Shown one piece after another: positions 48,513 to 58,838 of a stretch of DNA of 64,000 nt. Within the stretch, counting starts at the first letter, position 1; each line of letters starts with the position of its first letter. Made by a program: the position numbers and the translations under genes. Location: assembly GCF_002968335.2 (NCBI RefSeq), contig NZ_CP134398.1:3224001-3288000 (forward strand), given 5' to 3'. Below the pieces are notes generated by a model that did not search any database, was not told where the DNA came from, and was given only the letters and a program-made list of their open reading frames with translations. This DNA is from Mycobacterium sp. ITM-2016-00316 (GTDB taxonomy: Bacteria; Actinomycetota; Actinomycetes; Mycobacteriales; Mycobacteriaceae).

Positions 48513-49200
48513 GCCCCGGTGCTCCCCGGTTCGCTGCGGCGGTGCGGGGCAGTCGCTGGATCACCAGCCCTACCTGCGCCAGGTACAGCACCGCCGACCA
48601 CAGGTACAGCACCATCCCCCAGATGAGGAACGCCCAGCCGCAGGCCAGGATGACCCGGCTCCACAGCGCGTCGAACTGGCCCAGCAGCACCAGCGGCAGC
48701 CCGGACATCAACGCGAAGGTGGCGGCCTTGCCGATATAGGTCACCGGCAGCGCGGTGAGCCCGCGGCTGCGCAGCACCGGCAGCGTCGCGGCCAGCACCA
48801 GATCCCGGCCGATCAGCACGATCACGAACCACCACGGCACCACGCCGGCGGCGGCGAGCGCCACCGGGGTCACCACCATGTAGATGCGGTCGACGGCCGG
48901 GTCGAGCAACTCGCCCAGCCGCGAGGACTGATCGGCGACCAGCCGGGCGATCTTGCCGTCGGCCCAGTCGGAGAAACCGCTGAACATCAGCACGGCGACC
49001 GCCCAGCCGATGGCACCGCCGAACAGCAGATACAGGAACACCGGCACCAGCAGCAGGCGCAGCACGCTCAGCGCATTGGGGATGGTGAGCACCCGATCGC
49101 CGGGCCGATTCCCCCTCGCTCCGCTCGCCCCGGGCTGATCCCCCGTCGCTCCGCTCGCCCCGGGCTGATCCCCCGTCGCTCCGCTCGCCCCGGGCTGCAT
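48505..49200 (-). CDS. pgsA2: CDP-alcohol phosphatidyltransferase PgsA2 with repeat-encoded N-terminus
   Basis: Integral membrane enzyme that transfers a phosphatidyl group from CDP-diacylglycerol to an alcohol. The active-site motif DG-x2-AR-x8-G-x3-D-x3-D is intact: SDWADGKIARL...GELLDPAVDR. Six membrane segments fit. The alcohol acceptor is not certain in mycobacteria. The first 33 or so residues, repeats of PGASGATGDQ, are encoded by the 30-bp DNA repeat at 49100-49200 and precede the family start (RVLTIPNALSVLR). ATG at 49200 is used; TTG at 49209 is possible. Confidence 0.88.
   Translation of the reverse strand: MQPGASGATGDQPGASGATGDQPGASGARGNRPGDRVLTIPNALSVLRLLLVPVFLYLLFGGAIGWAVAVLMFSGFSDWADGKIARLVADQSSRLGELLDPAVDRIYMVVTPVALAAAGVVPWWFVIVLIGRDLVLAATLPVLRSRGLTALPVTYIGKAATFALMSGLPLVLLGQFDALWSRVILACGWAFLIWGMVLYLWSAVLYLAQVGLVIQRLPRTAAANRGAPGHG
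49100..49200 (-). repeat. 30-bp tandem repeat, three full units plus a remnant (inside pgsA2 5' end)
   Basis: On the minus strand the unit has the core GGCGAGCGGAGCGACGGGG, one base different from the unit in ureF at 19991-20080. Units repeat every 30 bp and are read in frame as PGASGATGDQ. Relative to its host gene the array has the opposite orientation to that in ureF, so one DNA repeat encodes two different peptides. Length divisible by three allows copy changes without frame loss. Confidence 0.82.
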
Positions 49201-49210
49201 ACGGGCCAAC

Positions 49211-51568
49211 CTAGCGGAAGACGCCCGGCAGGCTCAGCGCCGACATGACGTTGTCGGCCAGCGGATCGTCGTGGATCATGTACGTCCACGTCGAGGTCGG
49301 TCGCGCCAGCCGGGTCAGGTCCAGGCCGGTCTCCCCGCCCACGATGTTGGCGGTGTCGAAGGTCTGCTGGGCCGCCTCGATGGCATCGGCGGCCAGCGAG
49401 GCGAAGGCATCCACCGCCATCCGGTGGAACTCGTCGAGCGGGCTCTGGTTACCGAGCGCGCGCAGGCTGATGCTCTCCCGGATATCGGCCAGGTAGGCCA
49501 GGTGATCGGCCCAGCCGCGGTCGAGGTGATAGAGCATGATCAGTCGGCAGATCTCGTCGAGCCGTTCCTCGGACACCGTTTCCGCGATCTGTGCATAGCG
49601 CTTCGGCGAACGCTCTTGCAGTTCTTCGCGCGCCGTGGAGGTGCGCAGCAGAGTGTCCCGGCGATCCACCAGGATGGCGCGCTGTTGGGCGGTCAGCTGG
49701 TTGTACCGCCAGGTGTTGGCGTGCAGGTCCAGCGTCTTGCCCTCGGCCACCCGCTGGGCATGGTCGAGCAGGGTTGCCGCCTTGTTGCTGGTGATCTTGC
49801 CGTCCTCGTCGGTCTGCAACGGCAGCTTGTTGGGCTCCAGGAAGGACACCACCACGTCGTCCTCCCAGCTGGAGAAGAACACCGAGGAGCCCGGGTCGCC
49901 CTGGCGCCCGGCGCGGCCGCGCAGCTGGTTGTCCAGCCGTTCGGTGTAGTGCCGTCCGGTGCCGATGACGTGCAGCCCGCCCAGCTCGGCCACCTGATCG
50001 TGGCCCGATTCGTCGGACCCGCCCAGCCGGATGTCGGTGCCGCGGCCGGCCATCTGGGTCGACACCGTCACCCTGCCCTGCGCACCGGCCTCGGCGATGA
50101 CGGCCGCCTCCTCGGCATCGTTCTTGGCGTTCAGCACCACGGCCGGGATGCCTGCCTTCACCAGCCGCTCGTGCAGATCCTCGGATTCGGCGACGTCGCG
50201 GGTGCCGACCAGGATCGGCTGCGACGTCGCGTGCACCTCGGCGATGTGCTCGACGATGGCGTCGTTCTTGGCGGCCACCGTGATGTAGACGCGATCCGAC
50301 TCGTCCTCGCGCACGTTGGGCTTGTTGGGCGGGATCGGCGAGACCCCGAGCTTGTAGAACTGCCGCAACTGCTCACCGGCGGCCAGCGCCGTACCGGTCA
50401 TCCCGCACACCCTCGGGTACCGGTTGATCAGCGCCTGCACGGTGATGGTGTCGAGCACCTCACCGGTCTCGGTGATATCGATGCCCTCCTTGGCCTCGAC
50501 CGCCGCCTGCAGGCCGTCGGGCCAGCGCTGCAGCGACGCGATGCGGCCCCTTGAGGCGTTGATCAGGTGCACCGCATCGTCGCGGACGATGTAGTGCACA
50601 TCGCGTTCCAGCAGCACATGCGCGTGCAGGGCGACGTTGATCTCGGTGAGCGTGGTGCCGACGTGTTCCTCGGAGTACAGATCGATCCCGCCGAGCGCGG
50701 CCTCCAGCCGGCGCGCACCGACATCGGTGAGCTGCACATTGCGCCGGTCGGCGTCGGTCTCGTACTCGGTGTTCTCGCGGAGCTCGCCGACCAGCCGGAT
50801 GACCTCCAGTCGCGGGGTCTCGCGGTGCGAGGTGCCGGCCAGCACCAGCGGGACCAGCGCCTCGTCGACCAGCACCGAGTCGGCCTCGTCGATCAGAGCC
50901 ACATCCGGGCGCGGGGAGACCAGATCGTCCACCGAGATCACCAGCTGATCGCGCAGCACGTCGAAACCGATCTCGTTCACCGAGCCGTAGGTGACGTTGC
51001 AGGCGTAGGCCTCGCGCCGCTGCGCGGGGGTCGCGTCGGCCGTGATCCAACCGACCGTCAGACCGAGCGCCTCCAGCAGCGGGCCCATCCATTCGGCATC
51101 GCGGCGGGCCAGATAGTCGTTGACGGAGATGACGTGCACACTGCGGCCCCCGATGGCGTAGCCGGCCGCGGCGATGGCGCCGGCCAGCGTCTTGCCTTCA
51201 CCGGTGGCCATCTCGACCACGTCGCCGGCGAGCATCCGCAAGGCTCCGAGCAGCTGGACGTCGAACGGCCGCAAGGAGATCGACCGATCGGCCGCTTCCC
51301 GCACGATGGCCAGGAACTGCGGGATATCGCTGGAGTCGGCGAGGTCGTCGAGGTTCAGCAGTCCGGCGGCCTTGCGTAGCTGCTCATCATCGAGGCCGGC
51401 GGCCTTCTCGTCGAATTTCGACGAGGCGCTGACCTGGGTCATGGAGCGCGCCTGGTCCTTGTCGGTGCTGGCGCCGAGCAACTTCCAGAACCGGTTGCTC
51501 AACCCGCCGGATTTCGAGCCACCGGACTTGGACGCCTTCGAGGTCTTGGAACTCACAGCCACAGTCAT
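49211..51568 (-). CDS. secA2: Accessory preprotein translocase ATPase SecA2
   Basis: The second SecA of mycobacteria, exporting a subset of proteins including some without signal peptides. It is 785 residues, shorter than SecA1. Walker A is ATGEGKT around 121-127, DEAD-type Walker B in [12 protein letters not shown], and the C-terminal [13 protein letters not shown] motif is present. It lacks the C-terminal zinc-binding tail of SecA1, as expected. The ATG at 51568 was chosen; the frame runs 60 codons further upstream without support. Ends one base before the pgsA2 TTG. Confidence 0.94.
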   Translation of the reverse strand: MTVAVSSKTSKASKSGGSKSGGLSNRFWKLLGASTDKDQARSMTQVSASSKFDEKAAGLDDEQLRKAAGLLNLDDLADSSDIPQFLAIVREAADRSISLRPFDVQLLGALRMLAGDVVEMATGEGKTLAGAIAAAGYAIGGRSVHVISVNDYLARRDAEWMGPLLEALGLTVGWITADATPAQRREAYACNVTYGSVNEIGFDVLRDQLVISVDDLVSPRPDVALIDEADSVLVDEALVPLVLAGTSHRETPRLEVIRLVGELRENTEYETDADRRNVQLTDVGARRLEAALGGIDLYSEEHVGTTLTEINVALHAHVLLERDVHYIVRDDAVHLINASRGRIASLQRWPDGLQAAVEAKEGIDITETGEVLDTITVQALINRYPRVCGMTGTALAAGEQLRQFYKLGVSPIPPNKPNVREDESDRVYITVAAKNDAIVEHIAEVHATSQPILVGTRDVAESEDLHERLVKAGIPAVVLNAKNDAEEAAVIAEAGAQGRVTVSTQMAGRGTDIRLGGSDESGHDQVAELGGLHVIGTGRHYTERLDNQLRGRAGRQGDPGSSVFFSSWEDDVVVSFLEPNKLPLQTDEDGKITSNKAATLLDHAQRVAEGKTLDLHANTWRYNQLTAQQRAILVDRRDTLLRTSTAREELQERSPKRYAQIAETVSEERLDEICRLIMLYHLDRGWADHLAYLADIRESISLRALGNQSPLDEFHRMAVDAFASLAADAIEAAQQTFDTANIVGGETGLDLTRLARPTSTWTYMIHDDPLADNVMSALSLPGVFR

Positions 51569-51687
51569 ACGGTACGCGGCAGCGCCGCGGCGGCCGCACT
51601 GCCGTGGCAGGGCGCCACGGCACCTGCGCTGCGGTAGCTTGCTGCCCAGCAGCACGCCGAACGGACCGGACCGTCGAACGGACACAG

Positions 51688-53595
51688 ATGGACACAGCGA
51701 CGCTCGGCCCGTCGATCGACTGGAGTACCGAGTTCGGGCATTCGGCACTGTGGGTCCTCGAGGCGTTCGGCATCACCGCGGCGTGCTTGGCGGTCATCAT
51801 CGCCGTGGTCGCGCGCCGCACCCAGTGGGGCCGTCAGTTCGTCCGCATCACCGGACGCTTCTTCACCGGCCGCGCCGGCGTGCAGGTCTGGCTGCTCGTG
51901 GGGACCCTGCTGCTCTCGACGGTCATCGCGGTCCGTCTCAGCGTGCTGATCAGCTACTACACCAACGACCTGTTCACCGCCCTGCAGATGGCGTTTCAGG
52001 GCAACGGCACCGATGACGCCGCGCTGAAGGCAGATGGCATCGCGCATTTCTGGGATGCCCTGCTGATCTACCTGGTGCTCGCCCTGCTGTTCATGGCGCG
52101 TTACTTCGCCGACCTGTATCTCACCCAGCGCTTCCTGATCCGGTGGCGACTGTGGCTGACCCGCCACGTCCTCGACGACTGGCTGGACGGGCACGCCTAT
52201 TTCCGCGGCCGATTCATCCGCGATGCCGTCGACAACCCCGACCAGCGGATCCAGGCCGATGTCGACATCGTCACCACCGGTTCGGCGGACCCGAACAACC
52301 CGGCACACGGGTCGAACCACATTCTGCTGTTCGGCGCGATCGAGTCGATGCTGACGGTCGCCTCGTTCGGCGTCATCCTGTGGAACCTGTCCGGGCCGCT
52401 GAACCTGCTGGACATCGTCATCCCGCGAGCGCTGTTCTGGACGGTGATCGTCTACGTGCTGGCCGCGACCGTCGTCGCGTTCTGGATCGGCCGCCCGCTC
52501 ATCCGGTTGAGCTTCCGCAACGAACTGCGCAACGCCGGTTTCCGGTTCGCCATGATCCGGCTCAAGGAAGCGGCCGCCGGTATCGGCCTGTACCGGGGCG
52601 AGCCGGCCGAGCGCCGCCAGCTCGAGGAACGTCTGGGTGGGGTGATCGGCAACTACCGGCGCTGGCTGAACCGGATGATGCTCTTCCTGGGCTGGAACGT
52701 GTCGATGAGTCAGGCCATCAACCCGCTGCCCTATGTCGTTCAGGCCCAACGGCTGTTCTCCCAGCAGATCTCGTTCGGCGATGTCATGCAGTCGGCCACC
52801 GCCTTCCACGCGATCCACGACGGGCTGTCCTTCTTCCGCACCAGTTACGACACGTTCGCCGGCTTCCGTGCCGCACTGATCCGGCTCGACGGACTCCTGG
52901 ATGCCAACCGGCGGGCGCGGGCCATGCCGGGCATCGACTACCTCCCGGCGACCGATGACGGTGTCCGACTGCGCGGCGTCGAGGTGCGCACCCCGGACGG
53001 CCGCCGGTTGGTCGACGGGCTGGACCTGACGCTGGAGCCCGGGGCCACTCTGCTGGTGACCGGGCAGTCCGGGGTCGGCAAGTCCGTCCTGCTGCAGAGC
53101 CTGGCCGGCTTGTGGCCGTACACCTCCGGCCACGCGCAGTACCCGCTGAACTGCATGTTCATCCCACAGGTGCCGTATCTGCCGCTGGGAACACTGCGCG
53201 CGGTGGTGGCCTACCCACACGACCGTGAGATGTTCGGCGACGAGGCCATCCAGCGCGCCCTGCTGCAGGTGGCGCTGCCGCACCTGGTGCTGCAGCTGGG
53301 CGACACGCGCGACTGGGCGGCCATCCTGTCCCCCGGCGAGCAACAGCGCATCGCCTTCGCCCGGGTGCTGCTGCAACGGCCGCCGATGGTGTGCCTGGAC
53401 GAATCCACCTCGGCCCTCGACGAGGGACTCGAGCTGACGCTCTACCAGCTGCTGCGCGCCGAACTGCCCGACACCACCCTGGTGAGTGTCAGCCATCGAC
53501 GCACGGTGCACCGCTTCCACGAACAGCGGCTCGATCTGCTGGGCGACGGCCGCTGGGCCGCCGCGACCCTCCAGCCACCTCTCGACAGGTTCTAG
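51688..53595 (+). CDS. BacA/SbmA-type ABC transporter, first of tandem pair
   Basis: A 635-residue fusion of a SbmA/BacA-like membrane domain (about 1-400) and an ABC ATPase domain (about 430-630), the class of M. tuberculosis Rv1819c. That protein takes up vitamin B12 and hydrophilic peptides/antibiotics. NBD motifs: Walker A GQSGVGKS, signature LSPGEQQRI, Walker [11 protein letters not shown]. Conserved SbmA-type stretch [14 protein letters not shown] and [15 protein letters not shown] at 51688; divergent from secA2. Followed 15 bp later by its paralogue. Confidence 0.9.
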   Translation: MDTATLGPSIDWSTEFGHSALWVLEAFGITAACLAVIIAVVARRTQWGRQFVRITGRFFTGRAGVQVWLLVGTLLLSTVIAVRLSVLISYYTNDLFTALQMAFQGNGTDDAALKADGIAHFWDALLIYLVLALLFMARYFADLYLTQRFLIRWRLWLTRHVLDDWLDGHAYFRGRFIRDAVDNPDQRIQADVDIVTTGSADPNNPAHGSNHILLFGAIESMLTVASFGVILWNLSGPLNLLDIVIPRALFWTVIVYVLAATVVAFWIGRPLIRLSFRNELRNAGFRFAMIRLKEAAAGIGLYRGEPAERRQLEERLGGVIGNYRRWLNRMMLFLGWNVSMSQAINPLPYVVQAQRLFSQQISFGDVMQSATAFHAIHDGLSFFRTSYDTFAGFRAALIRLDGLLDANRRARAMPGIDYLPATDDGVRLRGVEVRTPDGRRLVDGLDLTLEPGATLLVTGQSGVGKSVLLQSLAGLWPYTSGHAQYPLNCMFIPQVPYLPLGTLRAVVAYPHDREMFGDEAIQRALLQVALPHLVLQLGDTRDWAAILSPGEQQRIAFARVLLQRPPMVCLDESTSALDEGLELTLYQLLRAELPDTTLVSVSHRRTVHRFHEQRLDLLGDGRWAAATLQPPLDRF

Positions 53596-53610
53596 GGGTA
53601 CCTTGCCCGC

Positions 53611-55545
53611 ATGGAAATGTTCACCACGTCCCTCGACTGGGGCAGTGAGCTCGTCACCTCACTGATCTGGATCGCCAAGGCGTGGGCGATGGCCGCGGCG
53701 GGCACTCTGATCGTGCTCGTTTTGCTCGGCAGGTTCACCACCTGGGGCCGCCAGTTCTGGCGCATCACCGGCGCCTACTTCACCGGCCGAGAGTCGGTGA
53801 AGGTCTGGGTGTGGCTCGGAGCGCTCCTGCTGTCGGTGATCTCCGGGGTCCGCCTCGACGTGCTGTTCAGCTTCCAGGGCAACGACATGATGACCGGCGC
53901 CCAGGTGGCGGTGCAGGGGTTGTCCAGTGGCGATGAGGCGATCGCCGCGTCCGGTCGCGACGGTTTCTGGGCGGCACTGTGGCTGTTCGCGCTGCTCGCC
54001 ACCATCCACGTCGCGCGGGTGATGCTCGACCTGTACATGATGCAGCGCTTCATGCTCGCCTGGCGGAGCTGGCTGACCGCCCGGCTGACCTCGGACTGGC
54101 TCGACGGCAAGGCCTACTACCGCAGCCGCTTCATCGATGACACCATCGACAACCCGGATCAGCGCATCCAGGCCGATATCGACATCTTCACCACCAACGT
54201 GGGCCCGCTGCCCAACACGCCCAACAACACCAGCGGTTCCACCCTGCTCTTCGGCGCCATCTCCGCCATCGTCTCGGTGATTTCGTTCACCGCGATTCTG
54301 TGGAACCTCTCCGGCGATCTGGACATATTCGGTGTCACGGTGCCGCGGGCGATGTTCCTGATCGCGTTCCTCTACGTGGGTATCGCCACGGTCATCGCGT
54401 TCTGGATCGGCCGCCCGATCATCCGGCTGAGTTTCGACAACGAGAAGTACAACGCCGCATTCCGTTACGCGTTGGTCCGGCTGCGCGACGCCTCGGAGTC
54501 GGTGGCCTTCTACCGCGGCGAAGTCGCCGAGCGCGTGCAGTTGCGCAAACGATTCGAGCCCATCGTGTCGAACTATCAGCGCTTCATCAATCGGTCGGTC
54601 GGGTTCTACGGCTGGAACTTGACCATCAGCCAGATCATCAACCCGCTGCCCTGGGTCATCCAGGCTCCTCGCCTGTTCAGCGGGAACATCCAGCTCGGCG
54701 ATGTCTCCCAGACCGGTTCGGCGTTCGGCCAGATCCAGGATTCACTGTCGTTCTTCCGTAACTCCTATGACGCCTTCGCCGGCTGGCGGGCCTCGATCAT
54801 CCGTCTGCACGGACTGGTGATCGCCAACGAGGAAGGCCGCGCGCTCCCGGAGCTGAACGTCGAGCCGTGCGGTAGCTGCCCGGTCGAGCTGCACGATATC
54901 GACGTGCACACCCCCACCGGCGAGGTGCTCATCGACGGGCTGAACTTCGAGATGTATCCGGGTGACACCCTGATCATCACCGGCCAGTCCGGCACCGGCA
55001 AGACCACCCTGCTACGCAGCCTCGCCCAGTTGTGGCCGTACACCTCGGGCACATTGCGCTGCCCCGCCGGCATCAACGAGACCATGTTCCTGTCCCAGAT
55101 GCCGTATGTGCCACTCGGTGATCTGCGCGCGGTGGTGTCCTACCCGAAGGGGCCCGATGTGCTCTCGGATGCCGAGCTGCGTGGCGCCCTGGACAAGGTC
55201 TCGCTACCGCAGTGCGCGAGGCGCCTGGACGAGCTGGCCGACTGGGCCAAGGTGCTCTCACCGGGTGAGCAGCAGCGCATCGCCTTCGCACGGGTGCTGC
55301 TGACCAAACCGCGGGTGGTGTTCTTCGACGAGGCCACCTCCGCACTGGACGAGGGGCTGGAGTACAGCATGTACGACCTGGTGCGCCGGGAACTGCCGGA
55401 CACCATCCTGGTCAGCGTGACCCACCGCAGCACCGTCGGCCAGCACCATGAGCGACATCTGCACCTGCTCGGCGGCGGTAACTGGGTCCTTGGCGATGTC
55501 GACGATGACATCGACAAGCCCGCCAAGGACCCCGAGCCGAGCTAA
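53611..55545 (+). CDS. BacA/SbmA-type ABC transporter, second of tandem pair
   Basis: A 644-residue paralogue of the preceding transporter with the same two-domain layout. The membrane part has [14 protein letters not shown] and [12 protein letters not shown]; the NBD has Walker [18 protein letters not shown] and Walker [16 protein letters not shown]. tuberculosis has one such gene, so this is a lineage-specific duplication or a retained ancestral pair. Only 15 bp separates the genes, so they are probably co-expressed and may differ in substrate. Its TAA stop overlaps the convergent FAD-dehydrogenase stop by four bases. Confidence 0.9.
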   Translation: MEMFTTSLDWGSELVTSLIWIAKAWAMAAAGTLIVLVLLGRFTTWGRQFWRITGAYFTGRESVKVWVWLGALLLSVISGVRLDVLFSFQGNDMMTGAQVAVQGLSSGDEAIAASGRDGFWAALWLFALLATIHVARVMLDLYMMQRFMLAWRSWLTARLTSDWLDGKAYYRSRFIDDTIDNPDQRIQADIDIFTTNVGPLPNTPNNTSGSTLLFGAISAIVSVISFTAILWNLSGDLDIFGVTVPRAMFLIAFLYVGIATVIAFWIGRPIIRLSFDNEKYNAAFRYALVRLRDASESVAFYRGEVAERVQLRKRFEPIVSNYQRFINRSVGFYGWNLTISQIINPLPWVIQAPRLFSGNIQLGDVSQTGSAFGQIQDSLSFFRNSYDAFAGWRASIIRLHGLVIANEEGRALPELNVEPCGSCPVELHDIDVHTPTGEVLIDGLNFEMYPGDTLIITGQSGTGKTTLLRSLAQLWPYTSGTLRCPAGINETMFLSQMPYVPLGDLRAVVSYPKGPDVLSDAELRGALDKVSLPQCARRLDELADWAKVLSPGEQQRIAFARVLLTKPRVVFFDEATSALDEGLEYSMYDLVRRELPDTILVSVTHRSTVGQHHERHLHLLGGGNWVLGDVDDDIDKPAKDPEPS

Positions 55546-57029
55546 GCGCTGCGCCTGCCGGCGTGCTCTCCAGCCCGTCGGCCGAAAAAGGATCCCTCAC
55601 CCAGCTGCACACCGCTGGCGTATCCCTTACCGTCCCGGGCGATGTTGGAGGCGCATGCACCCGCGGCGTACAGCCCGGGCACGGGACTGCCGTCGGCGCG
55701 CAGCACCTCACCGTCGATGGACACCGTCAACCCACCCATGGTGAAACCGGAGTACATCGCCACCCCGAGCGTCAGGTCGAAGGCGGCCCACGGGCCGGCA
55801 TCCTGCACCGCGATGTAATCGGGTTGTTTGTGAAAGTCGGGATCGGTTCCGCTCGCGGCGTTCTCGTTGTACCGCTGCAACGATGCGGCCAGCTTGCCTT
55901 CCGGGATGCCGAGCGCCGCCTCCATTTCCGCGATGGTCTCCCAACCGTCGATGAATTTGATCAGCGGCATCTCCGGCATCTGCATGTGCGCCTCGTCGAC
56001 GACGAGGTACGCGGTCTGATCCGGTTGTTCGAGGACGAATGCCGAGGTACGCGAATGGTAGGAATCCTCGGCGACGAACCGCTGCCCGTCCTTGTTGACG
56101 ATGATCCCGGTCAGCAGGATCTCCGGCGGGTAGGCCGCAGCGGTGATGAACAGCTGGTCGAGGTTCTTGGCGACGCCGCCGGCCGACACCCCGAGCCGGA
56201 TGCCCAGCCCGTCGTCGTTGGGGTTGCCCAGGATGTAGGGCGCCACCATGCCGTGGTGCTTGGTCTTGCGTTCCTGGCCGAGCGCCGGCGTGTACTGGGC
56301 GACCATCTCGGGATTCATCGCGAACCCACCCGCGGCGATGACCACCGACTTCGCTTTGACCGCACCGGTTTCGGTGAAGTGTTTCCAGCTCACCCCGACA
56401 ACGGCGCCGTCGCTCACGATGAGGTTGGTGGCGCCGGTCTCGTAGCGGATCTGCACGCCGAGTTCGGCGGCGCGCTTGAGTAGCAGTTCGATGACCATGT
56501 TGGCGCCGCCGAGTTCGCCGGGCACCGGCACGGAGTGGCCGCGCGGTGCGGGCTTGGCCTGCTCGATGAACGGCCACACCTTCTCGTTGCCGGTGTAGGA
56601 CAGCCCCTCCGTGCCGGGCGGCACCACCACCTTGCCCGGGTAGTAGCTGCGCTCGAACTGAAAGCCCAGTGACTCAAGCCAGTTGAAGTGATCGACGCTG
56701 CCGTCACAGTAGGCGCGGATCTTGTCCAGCTCGGGCTCCTCGGTCACCGCGACGAGGTACTTGTACATTTCGTCGGCGGTGTCGGGGTGGCCGGTGGCCT
56801 CCTGCACGGCGGTGCCACCGCCGAGATAGAAGTGGCCGCCGGCCATCGAGGTGGTGCCGCCGGCTGCGGCCGCGCGTTCCAGCACCAGGACCCGGGCGCC
56901 CGCCGCGGCGGCCGATACCGCCGCACATCCCCCGGCGATACCGAAACCGATGACCACGACGTCGACATCGTCGGACCAGGCCGGCGTGTTGGCGACGGCC
57001 AGGGTGTCCGGGATCTGTTGCAGTGTCAT
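55542..57029 (-). CDS. FAD-binding dehydrogenase (3-ketosteroid dehydrogenase-like flavoprotein)
   Basis: A 495-residue FAD_binding_2 flavoprotein, syntenic with the flavoprotein Rv1817. It has the N-terminal dinucleotide motif [21 protein letters not shown], a FAD pyrophosphate region [14 protein letters not shown] and the C-terminal [22 protein letters not shown]. The family includes 3-ketosteroid Delta1-dehydrogenases and fumarate-reductase-like enzymes; substrate is inferred to be steroid-like because a KstR-type box lies upstream. ATG at 57029 is 5 bp after the VOC gene's stop. Confidence 0.82.
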   Translation of the reverse strand: MTLQQIPDTLAVANTPAWSDDVDVVVIGFGIAGGCAAVSAAAAGARVLVLERAAAAGGTTSMAGGHFYLGGGTAVQEATGHPDTADEMYKYLVAVTEEPELDKIRAYCDGSVDHFNWLESLGFQFERSYYPGKVVVPPGTEGLSYTGNEKVWPFIEQAKPAPRGHSVPVPGELGGANMVIELLLKRAAELGVQIRYETGATNLIVSDGAVVGVSWKHFTETGAVKAKSVVIAAGGFAMNPEMVAQYTPALGQERKTKHHGMVAPYILGNPNDDGLGIRLGVSAGGVAKNLDQLFITAAAYPPEILLTGIIVNKDGQRFVAEDSYHSRTSAFVLEQPDQTAYLVVDEAHMQMPEMPLIKFIDGWETIAEMEAALGIPEGKLAASLQRYNENAASGTDPDFHKQPDYIAVQDAGPWAAFDLTLGVAMYSGFTMGGLTVSIDGEVLRADGSPVPGLYAAGACASNIARDGKGYASGVQLGEGSFFGRRAGEHAGRRSA

Positions 57030-57034
57030 ATCTC

Positions 57035-57528
57035 TCACTTCTGCTCGTTCTTGATGTGGTCGAAAACGGCCTGGATATCGGCCGGGATGTAGGCGATCTC
57101 GATGAAGGGCACCCCGGCGCCGGCGGCGCTCACATAGGCGAAACGCATCCCGCCGGGCATCACGCCCTGCATGACGACCGATGCGCCACCGACGCCGGCG
57201 TCGCGCAGCGCGGTGTCGAACGCGGCCTCGTCGGCGGCGGCCATGCAGATGTGGTGCAGACCGGGGCCGGAGGTGGCCAGGAAATCGCTGTAGATGTTCG
57301 CACCGTCGACCGGGGCGATCAGCTGAGCTGCATGTCACCGGCGTAGCTCAGGGAGATGTCGGCGGTGAAGTCGGCGGGCCGGCCGCGGTAGGTGCACGCG
57401 TCCGGGCCGAAGTGGACACCGGGCATGCGGACCCACTTCCTGGCCCCGAGCAACGCGGTCAGGGTCTGCTCGGTCGCGTCGAGGTCACGGGTCACCCAGG
57501 CAACCTGGACAGGTGTCTGATTCAGCAT
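57035..57528 (-). pseudogene. VOC-fold (glyoxalase/epimerase-like) protein, broken by a 5-bp duplication
   Basis: A vicinal-oxygen-chelate protein whose two halves are in different frames. The first (57528 to ~57320) ends at GDMQLS; the second continues QLIAPVDGANIYSDFLAT and PGLHHICMAAADEAAF. The break is explained exactly by a tandem duplication of five bases (AGCTG AGCTG at 57321-57330); removing one copy restores one frame of about 163 codons. The gene lies between a KstR-type box and a steroid-type flavoprotein. It could be a recent mutation or an assembly artefact. Confidence 0.85.
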
Positions 57529-57562
57529 CGCCAGTGAGGATATCGCCACCGCGCCGCGATGG

Positions 57563-57578
57563 CTAGAACGTGTTCTAG
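57563..57578 (-). promoter_or_regulatory. KstR-type sterol-regulon box
   Basis: CTAGAAC-GT-GTTCTAG is a perfect 7-bp palindrome with a 2-base centre and matches the KstR consensus TNNAACNNGTTNNA exactly. It is about 35-50 bp upstream of the VOC start and overlaps the tetR stop. KstR represses cholesterol catabolic genes and releases DNA on sterol-CoA. So the VOC/flavoprotein unit is predicted to be sterol-induced. Confidence 0.65.
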
Positions 57579-58297
57579 TTTGCCCCGGCGTCCGGCCACG
57601 AATCGCCGATCGACGAGGCGAGGGCCTGCACCAACAACCGGATCTGGCCGTCGAAGACCACCTCGGGCGCCGAGAGCGTGTCCGGCCCGTACTGACCGAA
57701 CACCTCCAGACTGATCGCCCCCACCAAGGTCGCCCACACCAGGAAGCACTGCAGCAGCACCGGATCGCCACCAGGGAAACCGAACTCCGCCCGCACCCGG
57801 TCCAGATCATCCGATAGGGGTTGCGGTGCAGCGCCTTTGGGGTTGGGTACGGCACCGTCGCGGATACCGTCGGCGATGACCGCGAACAGCGCGCCGACGA
57901 CCCGCGTGCCGGGGCCGACCGTCAATTCCGCCGGGGCGCGATAGCCGGGCACCGGGCTGCCATAGAGCAGAGCCCAGCGCGCCGGTTGCCCGACGGCCCA
58001 CCGGCGCGCGGCATGCGCCATCGCCACCAGCCGCGCCGCCCAGTCGCCGGACGCCGCCGCGGCCGCGGCCGCGGCGTCCACCGTGTCGGCCAGTTCGGTG
58101 TAGGCGTCGACCAGCAGCAGGGTCAGCAGATCGTCACGGCTGGCGACATAGCGGTAGACGGCGGAGGACACCAGGCCGATCTCGCGGGCGATGGCACGCA
58201 GCGACAGGCCCGCGGCCCCGTCGGTGACCAGGTGACGGCGGCCCACCTCGACGATCTGCGCCTCGATCCGGTCGCGCGCCTGCTGCCTCTTACCCAC
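57575..58297 (-). CDS. TetR-family transcriptional repressor
   Basis: A 240-residue TetR repressor. The HTH is at about 10-55 (AQIVEVGRRHLVTDGAAGLSLRAIAREIGLVSSAVYRYVASRDDLL), and the C-terminal domain is a helical ligand-binding and dimer region. The GTG at 58297 gives a family-typical start; the extended frame to 58405 runs through the operators. Two paired operator sites lie just upstream, between it and the divergent deazaflavin protein gene, so both are probably auto- and cross-regulated. The ligand is unknown. Confidence 0.85.
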   Translation of the reverse strand: MGKRQQARDRIEAQIVEVGRRHLVTDGAAGLSLRAIAREIGLVSSAVYRYVASRDDLLTLLLVDAYTELADTVDAAAAAAAASGDWAARLVAMAHAARRWAVGQPARWALLYGSPVPGYRAPAELTVGPGTRVVGALFAVIADGIRDGAVPNPKGAAPQPLSDDLDRVRAEFGFPGGDPVLLQCFLVWATLVGAISLEVFGQYGPDTLSAPEVVFDGQIRLLVQALASSIGDSWPDAGAN

Positions 58298-58315
58298 CGG
58301 CCCAGTGTGCCAGAA

Positions 58316-58332
58316 AAGAGAACACTGCTCTT
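58316..58332 (-). promoter_or_regulatory. TetR operator, tetR-proximal copy
   Basis: Palindromic AAGAGAACACTGCTCTT, a near-perfect copy of the partner at 58366-58382 (two base differences in 19 when the halves are aligned). It lies 19 bp upstream of the tetR start. Two sites 50 bp apart (start to start) in a divergent promoter are a typical TetR arrangement. Confidence 0.75.
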
Positions 58333-58365
58333 GAATTTCCGGACGCGGCATGCCAAGCTTCTTCC

Positions 58366-58382
58366 AAGAGCAGTGCTCTCTT
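58366..58382 (+). promoter_or_regulatory. TetR operator, nitroreductase-proximal copy
   Basis: AAGAGCAGTGCTCTCTT, with a symmetric core AGAGCA-G-TGCTCT. It lies 16 bp upstream of the divergent gene at 58398, so it would block that gene's promoter. Confidence 0.75.
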
Positions 58383-58397
58383 ATCGAAGGGAATGAC

Positions 58398-58838
58398 ATG
58401 ACCACGCGCTACGACCAGCCGAATCGAGCCGCCCGCGCCTTCAACGAGGTGATCCGGCAGTTGGCCGAACTGGGAATCGAAATCGCCGGCAGCCGCGCAC
58501 TGCGGGTGCGGGGCAGAACGACGGGACAGTGGCGGTCGGTGGTGGTGAACGTACTCACCGTCGACGGTCGCGACTATGTCGTCTCACCCCGCGGCAACAC
58601 CCAATGGGTGCGCAATGCCCGGGCCGCGGGAACCGTGGAGACCGGGCCGCGCTGGCGCCGGCGCAGGGCGAGCGTCCGGGAGATTCCGGATGCCGCCAAG
58701 CCGGAACTGATCCGGCGTTATCTGGACAGGTGGTATTGGGAGGTCAAGGGTCACTCGGGCGGGTTGACGCCCGTATCGACCGACTCGGAGGTGAACGAGA
58801 TCGCCGCCTCGATACCGGTGTTCGAGCTGGCCGGCTGA
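58398..58838 (+). CDS. Deazaflavin-dependent nitroreductase-family protein, TetR-controlled
   Basis: A 146-residue DUF385/Ddn-like split-barrel protein. It has the family blocks GIEIAGSRALRVRGRTTGQWRSVVV and YVVSPRGNTQWVRNARAAG. It probably uses F420H2 or FMN. The ATG at 58398 has GAAGGGAA upstream; an earlier Met at 58350 lies in the operator and is rejected. Its last 88 bp overlap the 3' end of the convergent protease gene. Control by the adjacent TetR is inferred from the operators. Confidence 0.8.
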   Translation: MTTRYDQPNRAARAFNEVIRQLAELGIEIAGSRALRVRGRTTGQWRSVVVNVLTVDGRDYVVSPRGNTQWVRNARAAGTVETGPRWRRRRASVREIPDAAKPELIRRYLDRWYWEVKGHSGGLTPVSTDSEVNEIAASIPVFELAG

